DNA of 10,632 nucleotides from the NCBI GenBank assembly GCA_003176075.1, contig PSRN01000134.1, positions 1-10,632 on the forward strand, in the 5' to 3' direction. The DNA comes from Bdellovibrio sp. Its GTDB lineage: Bacteria > Bdellovibrionota > Bdellovibrionia > Bdellovibrionales > Bdellovibrionaceae. The notes under the pieces are model-generated. The model was not told the origin of the DNA and did no database searches. It saw only the letters and a list, made by a program, of their open reading frames with translations. Positions 1 through 7,051 of this stretch are shown one piece after another (positions within the stretch are counted from its first letter, which is position 1; the number at the start of each line of letters is the position of its first letter). The translations under genes and the position numbers were made by a program.

Positions 1-91
1 CGGCCCGTCAGGTGGCCATCTTCAACTCAGCTTGTTAACCGTTTGGTTGCACTGGAAACTTTATTGCGGGTTCTGCAAATATGCTCACCTC

Positions 92-1018
92 ATGAAAACT
101 CTTCTCCGCCCGCCTTTTTTATTACGGTGTGTTCTTGAACTGTGTTCGATTCTTTGCACCCCGGGCATGCTAGCACCTGCGGTGGTCTTGGCCGAAGAAG
201 TTCGCTATATAAATCAGGTCGCATTTTTCAAACGGCTTCGCGAGAAGCGTCCTGATCTAGCGCAATGGGAGAAGTGCTTGATGACTTTACGGATTCGTTC
301 CGATCGGCGCGATGAAGTCTTAAACACCAAAAAGACTTTCGAAACGATTCGGGACAATGAGTATCCACAGAGTTTGCGCGACGTCGATAATCAGTGGGCG
401 GAAGCACATCGCAAATTTCAAAAAGAAGAGCGGGCGGTATTGCAAAAACAAGTCACCGGTCGAGATCCTTGGGAGGGCGAAGCCCATCGCGACGAACTCG
501 AAAAATTTAAATACTACCCTGGCTTCTATGATCTGCAGTGGTTCATCTCCTATCAGGTCGGGCCCGGCCACCCACCTTACCATAATAATGATAAATTCCT
601 TTATAAATCGTTTTTTGAATTCAAGAATCCGATTCAAGATTTGACTCCCGAGCTCTATCGAAGGTTCGCCGAAAAATTAGCTGCGAACGGTTTCGTTGGC
701 GACACCAAAGTGGCCGTGATCTTCGCTTGGGAGAGGCATCTTTTTAATTCTGTCATCGTCCACGCGCCCACGACAGAACAGGCGTTGATCGCAGAGAAAA
801 CTGGCCTTGAGGTCTTTGGCGGAAAACTCAGTGGATATTCCCGCGGCGTCGACGTGAAAGATGAAAGCTTCAAAAATGATGACGGTGAAATGGATTTTCA
901 CCGCTACCTCTGCAAAATTGGAACGTCCAATTTGCCGCCGGCAATCTTGCGTTTCGTCCAGCACGCTGAGCGCGGTGGGGCTTCAAGGGCACAACCAGCG
1001 AGTGGGCAAAGAGATTGA
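92..1018 (+). CDS. Hypothetical exported protein, probably frameshifted at its 3' end
   Basis: I do not recognise the family. The ATG at 92 is preferred over the upstream TTG at 32 because it begins a signal-peptide-like N-terminus: a basic MK, then a hydrophobic stretch up to about residue 33, with a plausible cleavage site in VVLA|EE. The rest is a mixed charged and aromatic soluble protein, with a Lys/Glu-rich segment at about residues 35-110 and a Tyr/Trp-rich segment (YYPGFYDLQWF). No catalytic motif is evident. No clear Shine-Dalgarno sequence precedes the ATG. The last 12 or so residues (GASRAQPASGQRD) look unlike the rest. The +1 frame picks up a better continuation from 979, so this stop is probably the result of a one-base loss in the G run at 977-980. 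An export role is inferred only from the signal peptide. Confidence 0.6.
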   Translation: MKTLLRPPFLLRCVLELCSILCTPGMLAPAVVLAEEVRYINQVAFFKRLREKRPDLAQWEKCLMTLRIRSDRRDEVLNTKKTFETIRDNEYPQSLRDVDNQWAEAHRKFQKEERAVLQKQVTGRDPWEGEAHRDELEKFKYYPGFYDLQWFISYQVGPGHPPYHNNDKFLYKSFFEFKNPIQDLTPELYRRFAEKLAANGFVGDTKVAVIFAWERHLFNSVIVHAPTTEQALIAEKTGLEVFGGKLSGYSRGVDVKDESFKNDDGEMDFHRYLCKIGTSNLPPAILRFVQHAERGGASRAQPASGQRD

Positions 1019-1282
1019 TTCATCACCTGCCTCGTATTCGATTCTACCCGACCGCTGTAACTCTCGATGCCCGATTGAGCAGTACGGCGAGCTTAATACC
1101 AAGTTCAGCACGCAGTCACAGCACGTTCGAGGAGTGCACAGAATTGTTTCCCTTTCCTTACACCTATCCCAACCATTGAAAAGCTCGAGGATATTGAAGA
1201 AGATTGACCCAAGGTTAGAAGCTATTTTAAGAACTGGTTAAACGAGCTTAAACCAAAAGGGTCCGATCTGAGGAGAGAGTGA
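979..1282 (+). pseudogene. Displaced 3' coding remnant of the upstream exported-protein gene
   Basis: After the G run at 977-980, the frame starting at 979 reads GFKGTTSEWAKRLIHHLPRI and stays open to a TGA at 1177-1179. Its last part is protein-like (TELFPFPYTYP). Skipping one base at 1171 moves into the next frame (TIEKLEDIEED). That frame meets a TGA at 1205-1207, then continues with PKVRSYFKNWLNELKPKG and stops at 1280-1282. The simplest reading is that the gene beginning at 92 once ran to 1282 and now carries one lost base, one gained base and one nonsense codon. This rests on how natural the peptides look, not on a recognised homologue, and assembly errors could give the same picture. 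The terminal TGA overlaps a GTG at 1279 that opens the next remnant, which hints at former translational coupling. Confidence 0.45.
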
Positions 1283-1780
1283 TCGAGGGCGCAAGTTTCA
1301 CACAATTATTGAACTGGATTAAGGTGAAAACTCCTGTGACTAGCGGTGAGTTGGACAGAATTGATCGAATACGCCGTGACTACTCAGGTATACGCCTCGC
1401 TTACGCCGCGCATGTCGAGCCCAAAATGATTTCCCACATCGAGTTTTTTGTTAAGCGCGGCGCTCAGCTCCTGGTTGCACCCTGTGTTCCTGGAATCATG
1501 AGCTGATTCTTTTGAACATTTGGAAAATATCGGAGCCAAGTTCTTTGGTTTAAACTCGAGGACTTGGGACGATCTCGAAGATGCATGGGGCAAGATGATG
1601 TCTGTAAGTCCGACTCACATGTTTCTATTGAATGCTGGGCATGACAGCCGTGAGATCCAATTGCCGAAAAAGTCAAAAGTCACCGATGTGCTCCCCGGGA
1701 TTGCCGAATTCAAACTTGGAAGCAAAAGGGCATACCTTCTTGCGGAAGGGAGACTTCTCAATCTCGCTGCTGCCATTTGA
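1279..1780 (+). pseudogene. ahcY: S-adenosylhomocysteine hydrolase remnant (NAD domain lost, frameshifted)
   Basis: Intact adenosylhomocysteinase splits S-adenosylhomocysteine into adenosine and homocysteine with bound NAD. Two pieces in different frames can be matched to it. Frame 1 (1279-1506) holds RLAYAAHVEPKMISH and RGAQLLVA, matching the substrate-domain region of archaeal and Thermotoga-type enzymes (IHLEAKT then LGAKVVI); the His is the equivalent of the catalytic His55 of the human enzyme. Frame 2 (about 1502-1780) continues with ADSFEHLENIGAKFFG, then NAGHDSREI (family NAGHFxVEI), then YLLAEGRLLNLAAA, the hallmark C-terminal substrate-domain motif. One extra base at about 1501 separates the frames. 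The Rossmann NAD-binding domain and the Asp, Glu and Lys catalytic residues before it are absent, and the protein stops directly after LAAA, where GHP and the cofactor-binding tail should follow. It cannot be a working hydrolase. A real, small, catalytically dead family with a sequencing error is a less likely alternative. Confidence 0.65.
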
Positions 1781-1809
1781 ACCAATCAGCGTTGAAACAG
1801 TAGCGAATC

Positions 1810-1867
1810 GCCGCGTAGCGAGTTCGCGGCCAAATCTGCGCCTGATTTGTGGGGCAGTCTCCCCACA
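1810..1867. other. Three consecutive perfect hairpins in a convergent gap
   Basis: GCCGCG (1810-1815) pairs with CGCGGC (1825-1830). CAAATC (1831-1836) pairs with GATTTG (1844-1849). TGTGGGG (1848-1854) pairs with CCCCACA (1861-1867). All three stems are perfect, with loops of 9, 7 and 6 nt. A direct repeat GTAGCGA occurs at 1800-1806 and 1815-1821. No T tract follows on either strand, so this is not a classical intrinsic terminator. Its position between a plus-strand remnant ending at 1780 and a minus-strand gene ending at 2003 suits a bidirectional transcript end or an RNA 3' stabilising structure. A further stem, GTCGCC/GGCGAC (1964-1969/1973-1978), lies closer to the minus-strand stop. 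The rest of 1781-2002 shows nothing I can name. Confidence 0.4.
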
Positions 1868-2002
1868 CCGGAGCATCTCCCATTTAATTCGAAAAACTTC
1901 CCGAACTTGAGGTTCCTACTCAGAGTTCCCCGCGCAAAGTTCCATAGCGGTGAAGTCTGCGGAGTCGCCGAAGGCGACGACTTGGAGTTAGCGCCAAGAA
2001 AA

Positions 2003-3019
2003 TCACCAAAAATCAGAAAAACGAATTCGACCTCGGAAAAAAAGAAGCAGTCCCACCGTAATAAAGAGCGCTGCAACCCCAAGACCAGCCAAGTTCTTAA
2101 GCGTGTGGCTCGTCAACCCAAGGAGAATCAAAACAATCGCCACCGACCAGGGTGCGACTTTACGAATGCGGGGCCAGTTCGGTTCATGGATGATGCGCTG
2201 GCAGAACGGGTGCTTGGTCACGTTTTGAGCTTGTTCAATAAAACGACGAGCGAGGACCCGATGAAACATTTCCTGCGCCAGGCCGTCGTGTGGCTGCGCC
2301 CGCTTGAGATCCTGATATTTCTTAAGGGCAAACGGAATGGCCTGCAAATCCTCGCAGCGGCTCACAAAGGCCAGATGTTTGGTCAAATTTTCGTAATCAT
2401 CCATAAGGTCATGCCAAGCTTTCACAAGACTGGGAAGAGCACCCAAGCTGGCATCCAAGGGTAAACCCTCAAGTCGGGAAAAAATCACGCCGCATCTGCG
2501 ACATTCCGCCGACCCTCTGGCGTTCATCGCCGAACACTTGGGACAAGTCTTTACGTCCGTCACTTTGGGATCGATTCTTCCTTCAAGAGGTTGCCTCCCC
2601 AAACGCACAATTTGAGATTTCGCGTTCATGGGTGTGTCCGTCGGAAACACAAACGAAAAAGTAGTCAAACAAGCCAGACACTCGAATTGCGGCTCACTCG
2701 AGTGAATATCGCGAGTGTCGATGCTGTACCTTTTGCGACAGCTCGGACACGAAGTCCTGACAAAAAGGGGAGCCAAATAAGTTCTTCCACTGGATTTCAC
2801 CTCAGCGTGGGCGGCGGATGGCCAAGTCGTTGCCTTCGGCACCTTCGCAGAGCCACGGGTATTCTTCGCGCCCCCCTTGGAGGTGGACGACACACCAGCG
2901 ACTGGCGAGCCAGTCGAACCTGCCGAACCTGCCGAACCTTGCGAACCTGGCGAACTGGCCAAGCAAGCTTCAAATTTTTTCTGTGGTTGACGGGCCTTCG
3001 TAAAGCTCAAATTTTCCAA
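2003..3019 (-). CDS. Double zinc-ribbon protein with two C-terminal membrane segments
   Basis: The protein has, in order (numbered from the upstream TTG at 3025): a Gly/Ser/Ala/Thr-rich low-complexity segment (about residues 24-60), an MJ0042-like zinc ribbon (CPSC at 93-96, CLAC at 116-119), a second ribbon (CPKC at 161-164, CRRC at 175-178) running into GVIFSRLEG, a helical charged region (about 195-290) and two hydrophobic segments (about 293-305 and 312-330) at the C-terminus. The CxRCGVIF ribbon is common in otherwise uncharacterised proteins of deltaproteobacterial lineages. A role in protein or nucleic-acid binding at the membrane is inference. There is no ATG start. TTG codons lie at 3025, 3019 and 3010, and the one at 3019 is chosen because GGAG sits six bases before it. 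It is divergent from lnt. Confidence 0.75.
   Translation of the reverse strand: MENLSFTKARQPQKKFEACLASSPGSQGSAGSAGSTGSPVAGVSSTSKGGAKNTRGSAKVPKATTWPSAAHAEVKSSGRTYLAPLFVRTSCPSCRKRYSIDTRDIHSSEPQFECLACLTTFSFVFPTDTPMNAKSQIVRLGRQPLEGRIDPKVTDVKTCPKCSAMNARGSAECRRCGVIFSRLEGLPLDASLGALPSLVKAWHDLMDDYENLTKHLAFVSRCEDLQAIPFALKKYQDLKRAQPHDGLAQEMFHRVLARRFIEQAQNVTKHPFCQRIIHEPNWPRIRKVAPWSVAIVLILLGLTSHTLKNLAGLGVAALFITVGLLLFFRGRIRFSDFW
2911..2955. repeat. Five 9-bp tandem repeat units coding a Gly-Ser-Ala linker
   Basis: Units of nine bases, two of them identical (CTGCCGAAC at 2920-2928 and 2929-2937), two with one or two changes (CTTGCGAAC, CTGGCGAAC) and one degenerate first unit (CAGTCGAAC), follow each other without gaps. 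On the minus strand they encode the GSAGSAGST part of the low-complexity segment of the zinc-ribbon protein. Whole-codon units keep the frame, so the linker can change in length by slippage. Confidence 0.7.
2987..3015 (+). promoter_or_regulatory. Possible sigma-70-like promoter for the lnt operon
   Basis: TTGACG (2987-2992) differs from the -35 consensus by one base. AATTTT (3010-3015) after a 17-bp spacer is a poor -10, with three of six bases matching. Transcription would begin at about 3022, leaving a leader of about 33 nt before the lnt ATG at 3055. The element lies inside the 5' end of the divergent zinc-ribbon gene. The assignment depends on position and one good hexamer only. Confidence 0.22.
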
Positions 3020-3054
3020 TGCCAACTCCAGACAGCAGATGCTACTTTAAAAGC

Positions 3055-4665
3055 ATGACGAAATTCCGCCTCCTTTTCAAGCAATATCGCTGGGCCATTC
3101 TGTCAGCGCTGCTTCTTGGGAGTTCGTATATTCCGTTACCGCCCTGGGCCCTTTTTTTTTGTTGGGTCCCTATCTGGCGGGACGTCATTGAAGAAAAATC
3201 GTTGAAGCGAATTTTTCTCAAAGGTTGGGTCCTGCAGGTGATTGCCATTTCCATAGGATTTCATTGGATCGCCTACACGGTCGCTGAATTCGGAAATTTC
3301 TCATGGATCTTCGCGCTAGCGGCCCTTTGTCTCTATTCAACGACGGTGTATCTGTATTTTCCACTGGCCATGGTTGCTGGAGTGTGGTTGGGCCGCAAGA
3401 CTCAAATGCCGCTGGGATGGCAATTCGCCACGATCGCAAGCTTTCATGTGGTGGGTGAAATTTTTTGGCCGGCCATTTTCCCATTCAATTTGGGCTATCC
3501 TTTATACTACGTGAAAATGCCGATCGCTCAAACCGCCGACGTGATTGGCGTGGCGGGCCTCAGTTGGCTTGTTTACCTGCTCAACGCTCAAATTGCCTGG
3601 CTGTCTCACCGCAAGGAACGGGTTGCGGCCCGCGTGCTCGCCTTTTCACTGCTCGGCTTTCTGCTGCTCAATTTGTGGGGCTGGCAAAAGAAAGCCCAGT
3701 GGGAGGGCGGGGATAGGACCTTGCACATTCTCCAGGTGCAAGCCAACATCGGTAACTTCGAGAAAGTGCAGGCGACGAAAGGTTACGCTTTTCAAAGCGA
3801 AATTTTGAGCCAGTTTTTCGCCCTCACGCAAGAAGGACTGGCCCAACATCCAGAAACCGAACTCGTCGTTTGGCCTGAAACCGCCTTTCCGGATTACTTG
3901 GGAGCGCACAACGCCGGCCGGCCTTACACGCGGCAACTCATCGAGTTTGCCCGCACTATCAAACGGCCCATTCTCACCGGCGGATTTGGCAACGACCCGC
4001 CTGACCATTTCCCAAGAAGACAATACAATTCACTTTTTCTTTACGATGAAAACGGCAACGCCGTGGCACCCTACTATTTCAAAACTTATCTCTTAATTTT
4101 TGGTGAATACACCCCATTGGGGCGCCAATTTCCCGCCCTTATCAAGTTGAATCCGGCCGGTGAGGGTTGGGGGTGGGGCAGTGGCCCGCTGGTGATGTCC
4201 CACCGCAATCTTCGCTTCGGACCGCAGATTTGTTATGAGGGAGTTTATCCGGAATTTTCGCGAGCCCTGGCCCGGCAAGGGGCTCAGATCTTCGTCAACG
4301 CCACCAATGATTCGTGGTTTGGCTCACCCTTCGAGCCGATGCAGCACTTGATGGTCACGATGGCACGGGCCGTTGAGAATCGACGCCCCCTGATTCGCAG
4401 TACCAACACGGGCATCACCTCTGTCGCTCTGGCCGACGGAACGATTCTGCAAGAATCGCCGACCCACGAATCTTGGCAGGGCGCTTTTGCAGTGCCCTAC
4501 CGGGAAAATCCCGAGCTTACATTTTACACGAAATACGGTGGTTTATTACCTCTTGTCGTGGGCGCCTTCATTTTGTTAGCCTGTTTTGCCAAGAGGGCAT
4601 CGAAGACGAAGAGCCTCGCAGGAAGGATTCGTGTTGGCAAACACAGGCCGCCCATTCGAAAATAA
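3055..4665 (+). CDS. lnt: Apolipoprotein N-acyltransferase
   Basis: Lnt carries out the last step of lipoprotein maturation in the inner membrane, moving an acyl chain from a phospholipid to the amino group of the diacylglyceryl-cysteine. The 536-residue protein has the family layout: several membrane helices (about residues 10-215), a periplasmic carbon-nitrogen-hydrolase domain (about 225-480) and one C-terminal helix (about 495-512). The nitrilase-type triad is visible: Glu275 in VVWPETAFPDY, Lys343 in YYFKTYLLIFGEYTPL and Cys393 in FGPQICYEGVYPE. NATNDSWFG and the ARAVENRRPLIRSTNTGITS segment are also typical. ATG 3055 is preferred to the in-frame ATG at 3019, which would add 12 polar residues and has no ribosome site. 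The 3' end overlaps mutS2 by 35 bp. The family is normally needed for outer-membrane lipoprotein sorting. Confidence 0.95.
   Translation: MTKFRLLFKQYRWAILSALLLGSSYIPLPPWALFFCWVPIWRDVIEEKSLKRIFLKGWVLQVIAISIGFHWIAYTVAEFGNFSWIFALAALCLYSTTVYLYFPLAMVAGVWLGRKTQMPLGWQFATIASFHVVGEIFWPAIFPFNLGYPLYYVKMPIAQTADVIGVAGLSWLVYLLNAQIAWLSHRKERVAARVLAFSLLGFLLLNLWGWQKKAQWEGGDRTLHILQVQANIGNFEKVQATKGYAFQSEILSQFFALTQEGLAQHPETELVVWPETAFPDYLGAHNAGRPYTRQLIEFARTIKRPILTGGFGNDPPDHFPRRQYNSLFLYDENGNAVAPYYFKTYLLIFGEYTPLGRQFPALIKLNPAGEGWGWGSGPLVMSHRNLRFGPQICYEGVYPEFSRALARQGAQIFVNATNDSWFGSPFEPMQHLMVTMARAVENRRPLIRSTNTGITSVALADGTILQESPTHESWQGAFAVPYRENPELTFYTKYGGLLPLVVGAFILLACFAKRASKTKSLAGRIRVGKHRPPIRK
4620..4627 (+). promoter_or_regulatory. 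Ribosome-binding site of mutS2, inside lnt
   Basis: AGGAAGGA lies within the lnt reading frame just before GTG (4631) and TTG (4634). Its AGGA core is 7 nt from the GTG, and its AAGGA core is 6 nt from the TTG. It decides against the longer in-frame start at 4586, which has no such site. Confidence 0.6.
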
Positions 4666-7051
4666 AGCGTCTGACCGACAAACGGAATGGGCTGAACTCG
4701 ATTGGATAGAAGTTCTTCGGCAAATGCAAAAGCTGGCGACCAGCGGAACCGCCCAACTCCATCTGCAACACCTGCAGCCACGGCCATCGAAAGAATCGGC
4801 ACTGGAACACTTGGCGAAGGTCTTTGATGCCTCGGAAGTGATTTCGGCGGGGCACCGGCCCTTCATGGAAAGTGTTGACCTCTTTGAACCTTGGCATTCA
4901 AGGATCCGCAAAAGGGGCGCGCTCACGGCCCTTGAAATCAAGGACGTGCGAACCTTTTGCCTTGAAATCGTCGCTCTCCAAGAAGCTCTTGCAAAAGCGA
5001 CTTCGCCCTGGGCCCAGGCGACGCTTGCATTTCTCATGAAGGCGGAAGAACCCCTCTCCGCCATTGACCAAATCTTAACTCCTCGCGGGGAAATCCGCAG
5101 CGACGCCAGCGAAACGCTTTTCCGCCTTTTTCGGGAGAAGGAAAATCTCTCGCGACAAATTCAAGCGACTCTCGACCGCCTGGTCAACGACCAGCAAATG
5201 CAAAATTATTTGCAAGACAAATACGTCACCACGCGCGAGGGGCGCTGGGTTCTCCCCATCCGCAGCGGCTCACAACATTCCATCGAAGGCGTGATTCACG
5301 GTTCCAGCCAAACCAAACAAACGGTCTTTATGGAGCCCGAGGCCATCATCCCCGTCAACAACCGGCTCCGCCAGGTTGAAGTTGAAATCGAGGACGAGAT
5401 CGAGCGGCTGCTGGTGCAGCTTTCCGAGTATCTCGCCAACCTTGCGGACGACTTTGCGAAGGCCAAGGAGGTGCTCGTCGAAACAGACGAGCTCTTGGCG
5501 CAAGCGCAATGGTCGATCCTTATGGAGGGTCACCGCTTTGAATTCGTGGACAATGAGCTCTTTCTGGTGGAGGTGAAGCACCCGGTCTTGCAAGTCAGCG
5601 GCAAAAACCCGGTGGCCAACACCGTCCATCTGAGCGAAAGAAAAAGTTTGCTTCTTTTGTCGGGCCCCAACGCCGGCGGAAAAACGGTGCTCCTCAAGGC
5701 GATCGGGTTGGCGGCGCAAATGGCCAGGTGCGGACTCCCGATTTGCGCCGGCGAGGGGTCACGCCTTCCTTTTTTTGAGCGAATTCTAGTGGGCATCGGC
5801 GACTCGCAAAGTGTCGGAGCTGAACTGTCGACCTTCGCCGCTCACCTCAAAATCCTGGAGGAAGCGACCCAGTGGAAGGGGCTTTTCCATCTTGTTCTGA
5901 TCGACGAAATCTGCGGGTCCACCGACCCTGAAGAAGGGTCCGCCCTGGCGAGGGCCTTTTTGGAACGTTTCTCCCACAACCGTATTTTCGGAGTGGTGAC
6001 GTCGCATCTGGGTCCGCTCAAATCGGGTTGGAGCGAAGACGACCACATCCTGAATGGCAGCCTGGAGTACGACCTGAAGGCCGGGCGACCCACCTATCAG
6101 TTTATCCAGGGCATCCCCGGAGATTCTCTGGCGATCCAAACCGCGCGCCGGGTGGGTGTTCCCCGCGAGCTCATCGAGCGGGCGACCGAATTTCTATCAC
6201 CCTCGTCGCGGCACCGCCTGACCGCCATGAATCAGATCGATCAGATGAAAGCCGACCTCCACCTTCTGCAAGAAAGTCTGCGCCAGGAGCAAAACAAAGC
6301 CGCCAGCGAAAAAAGCAAATACGAAAAACTGCGCGAGCAATTCGAAAAAGAAAAAGAGAACATTCTCGAAAAAGTCGTCCGGCAAGCGGAGAAACAAATT
6401 CAGGAACTGATCGCGCAAGCCAAGGCCGATCAAACTTTTAAGCGCCATTCAGCATTGCAAGAAATCAAAAATCAATTTCCTGAAATTGTGAAAAGAAGCA
6501 CCGGAAGCACCGCCGGAGGCGCAGGAAGTTCAACCGCGCCGGCCTCGGCGGAAGACTTCGCCAAGCGGTTTCCGCCGGGATCGAAAGTCTTTGTTCCTCA
6601 CTTGAATCAAGACGGGCTCGTTCAAAGTACCCCCAACAGCAAAGGGGAGATTTTGATTCTTTCCAATTCCATTCGCGTGTCTGTTCCGTGGCATGAACTG
6701 AAGCCCCCGGTTCAGGCTCCAAATCCCACCGCCAATCTGGTCCGGCGATCGAGTTCAGTGACGGTCGCCCTGCAGGAGTCAGACCGAACCCTCGACCTGC
6801 GAGGGCTCACGGTTGAGGAGGCGATCAGCCGCCTCGAGATGGATCTTGATCAAGCGGCGGTGACGCAAGAGGATCGGATCAAGATCATTCATGGCCATGG
6901 AACCGAAGCCCTTAAGAAAGCGGTCAGAACTTATCTTTCAAGGAGTATCTACGTGAAGAAATGGAAAGCCGGTTCTCCTGAACAAGGCGGTGACGGCATC
7001 ACCTGGGTCGAACTCAGCGATGAGGCCCGTCAAGAGGGATCCGGAAAATGA
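4631..7051 (+). CDS. mutS2: MutS2-family DNA/ribosome-acting ATPase with Smr domain
   Basis: The 806-residue protein matches the MutS2 family in length and order: an N-terminal core and lever region (about 1-310), a MutS ATPase domain with Walker A GPNAGGKT (345-352) and Walker B LVLIDE (Asp425, Glu426), then STDPEEG and a TSH motif (VVTSHLG), a charged coiled coil (about 523-620), a Gly/Ser/Thr/Ala linker (about 622-640), a KOW-like beta segment (PPGSKVFVPHLNQDGLVQS) and a C-terminal Smr domain with LDLRG (721-725) and HGHGT (754-758). It lacks the mismatch-recognition domain of MutS. Family members suppress homologous recombination or rescue collided ribosomes; which applies here is unknown. 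The GTG start is set by AGGAAGGA just upstream. The Smr motif reads HGHGTEALK where HGxGTGxLR is usual, so nuclease activity may be altered. It overlaps lnt upstream and the dehydrogenase gene downstream. Confidence 0.94.
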   Translation: MLANTGRPFENKASDRQTEWAELDWIEVLRQMQKLATSGTAQLHLQHLQPRPSKESALEHLAKVFDASEVISAGHRPFMESVDLFEPWHSRIRKRGALTALEIKDVRTFCLEIVALQEALAKATSPWAQATLAFLMKAEEPLSAIDQILTPRGEIRSDASETLFRLFREKENLSRQIQATLDRLVNDQQMQNYLQDKYVTTREGRWVLPIRSGSQHSIEGVIHGSSQTKQTVFMEPEAIIPVNNRLRQVEVEIEDEIERLLVQLSEYLANLADDFAKAKEVLVETDELLAQAQWSILMEGHRFEFVDNELFLVEVKHPVLQVSGKNPVANTVHLSERKSLLLLSGPNAGGKTVLLKAIGLAAQMARCGLPICAGEGSRLPFFERILVGIGDSQSVGAELSTFAAHLKILEEATQWKGLFHLVLIDEICGSTDPEEGSALARAFLERFSHNRIFGVVTSHLGPLKSGWSEDDHILNGSLEYDLKAGRPTYQFIQGIPGDSLAIQTARRVGVPRELIERATEFLSPSSRHRLTAMNQIDQMKADLHLLQESLRQEQNKAASEKSKYEKLREQFEKEKENILEKVVRQAEKQIQELIAQAKADQTFKRHSALQEIKNQFPEIVKRSTGSTAGGAGSSTAPASAEDFAKRFPPGSKVFVPHLNQDGLVQSTPNSKGEILILSNSIRVSVPWHELKPPVQAPNPTANLVRRSSSVTVALQESDRTLDLRGLTVEEAISRLEMDLDQAAVTQEDRIKIIHGHGTEALKKAVRTYLSRSIYVKKWKAGSPEQGGDGITWVELSDEARQEGSGK

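Noticed and set aside
1..91. Possible tail of an upstream gene (frame ending TAA at 36-38) or an extended start at TTG 32
   Set aside because: Only about 12 codons precede the stop, too few to judge. The TTG 32 extension adds residues before a good signal peptide and has no ribosome site. I see no firm promoter here.
1964..1978. GTCGCC-GAA-GGCGAC stem as terminator of the minus-strand gene
   Set aside because: The stem is stable, but the bases after it on the minus strand contain no T run, so a rho-independent call is not supported.
1847..2464. Plus-strand open frame of 205 codons
   Set aside because: It mostly mirrors the minus-strand zinc-ribbon gene, has biased Lys/Arg/Gln composition without any domain, and crosses the hairpin region.
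3019..3054. Upstream ATG for lnt
   Set aside because: It adds 12 polar residues before the usual short Lnt N-terminus and lacks a Shine-Dalgarno sequence. ATG 3055 begins directly before the first membrane helix.
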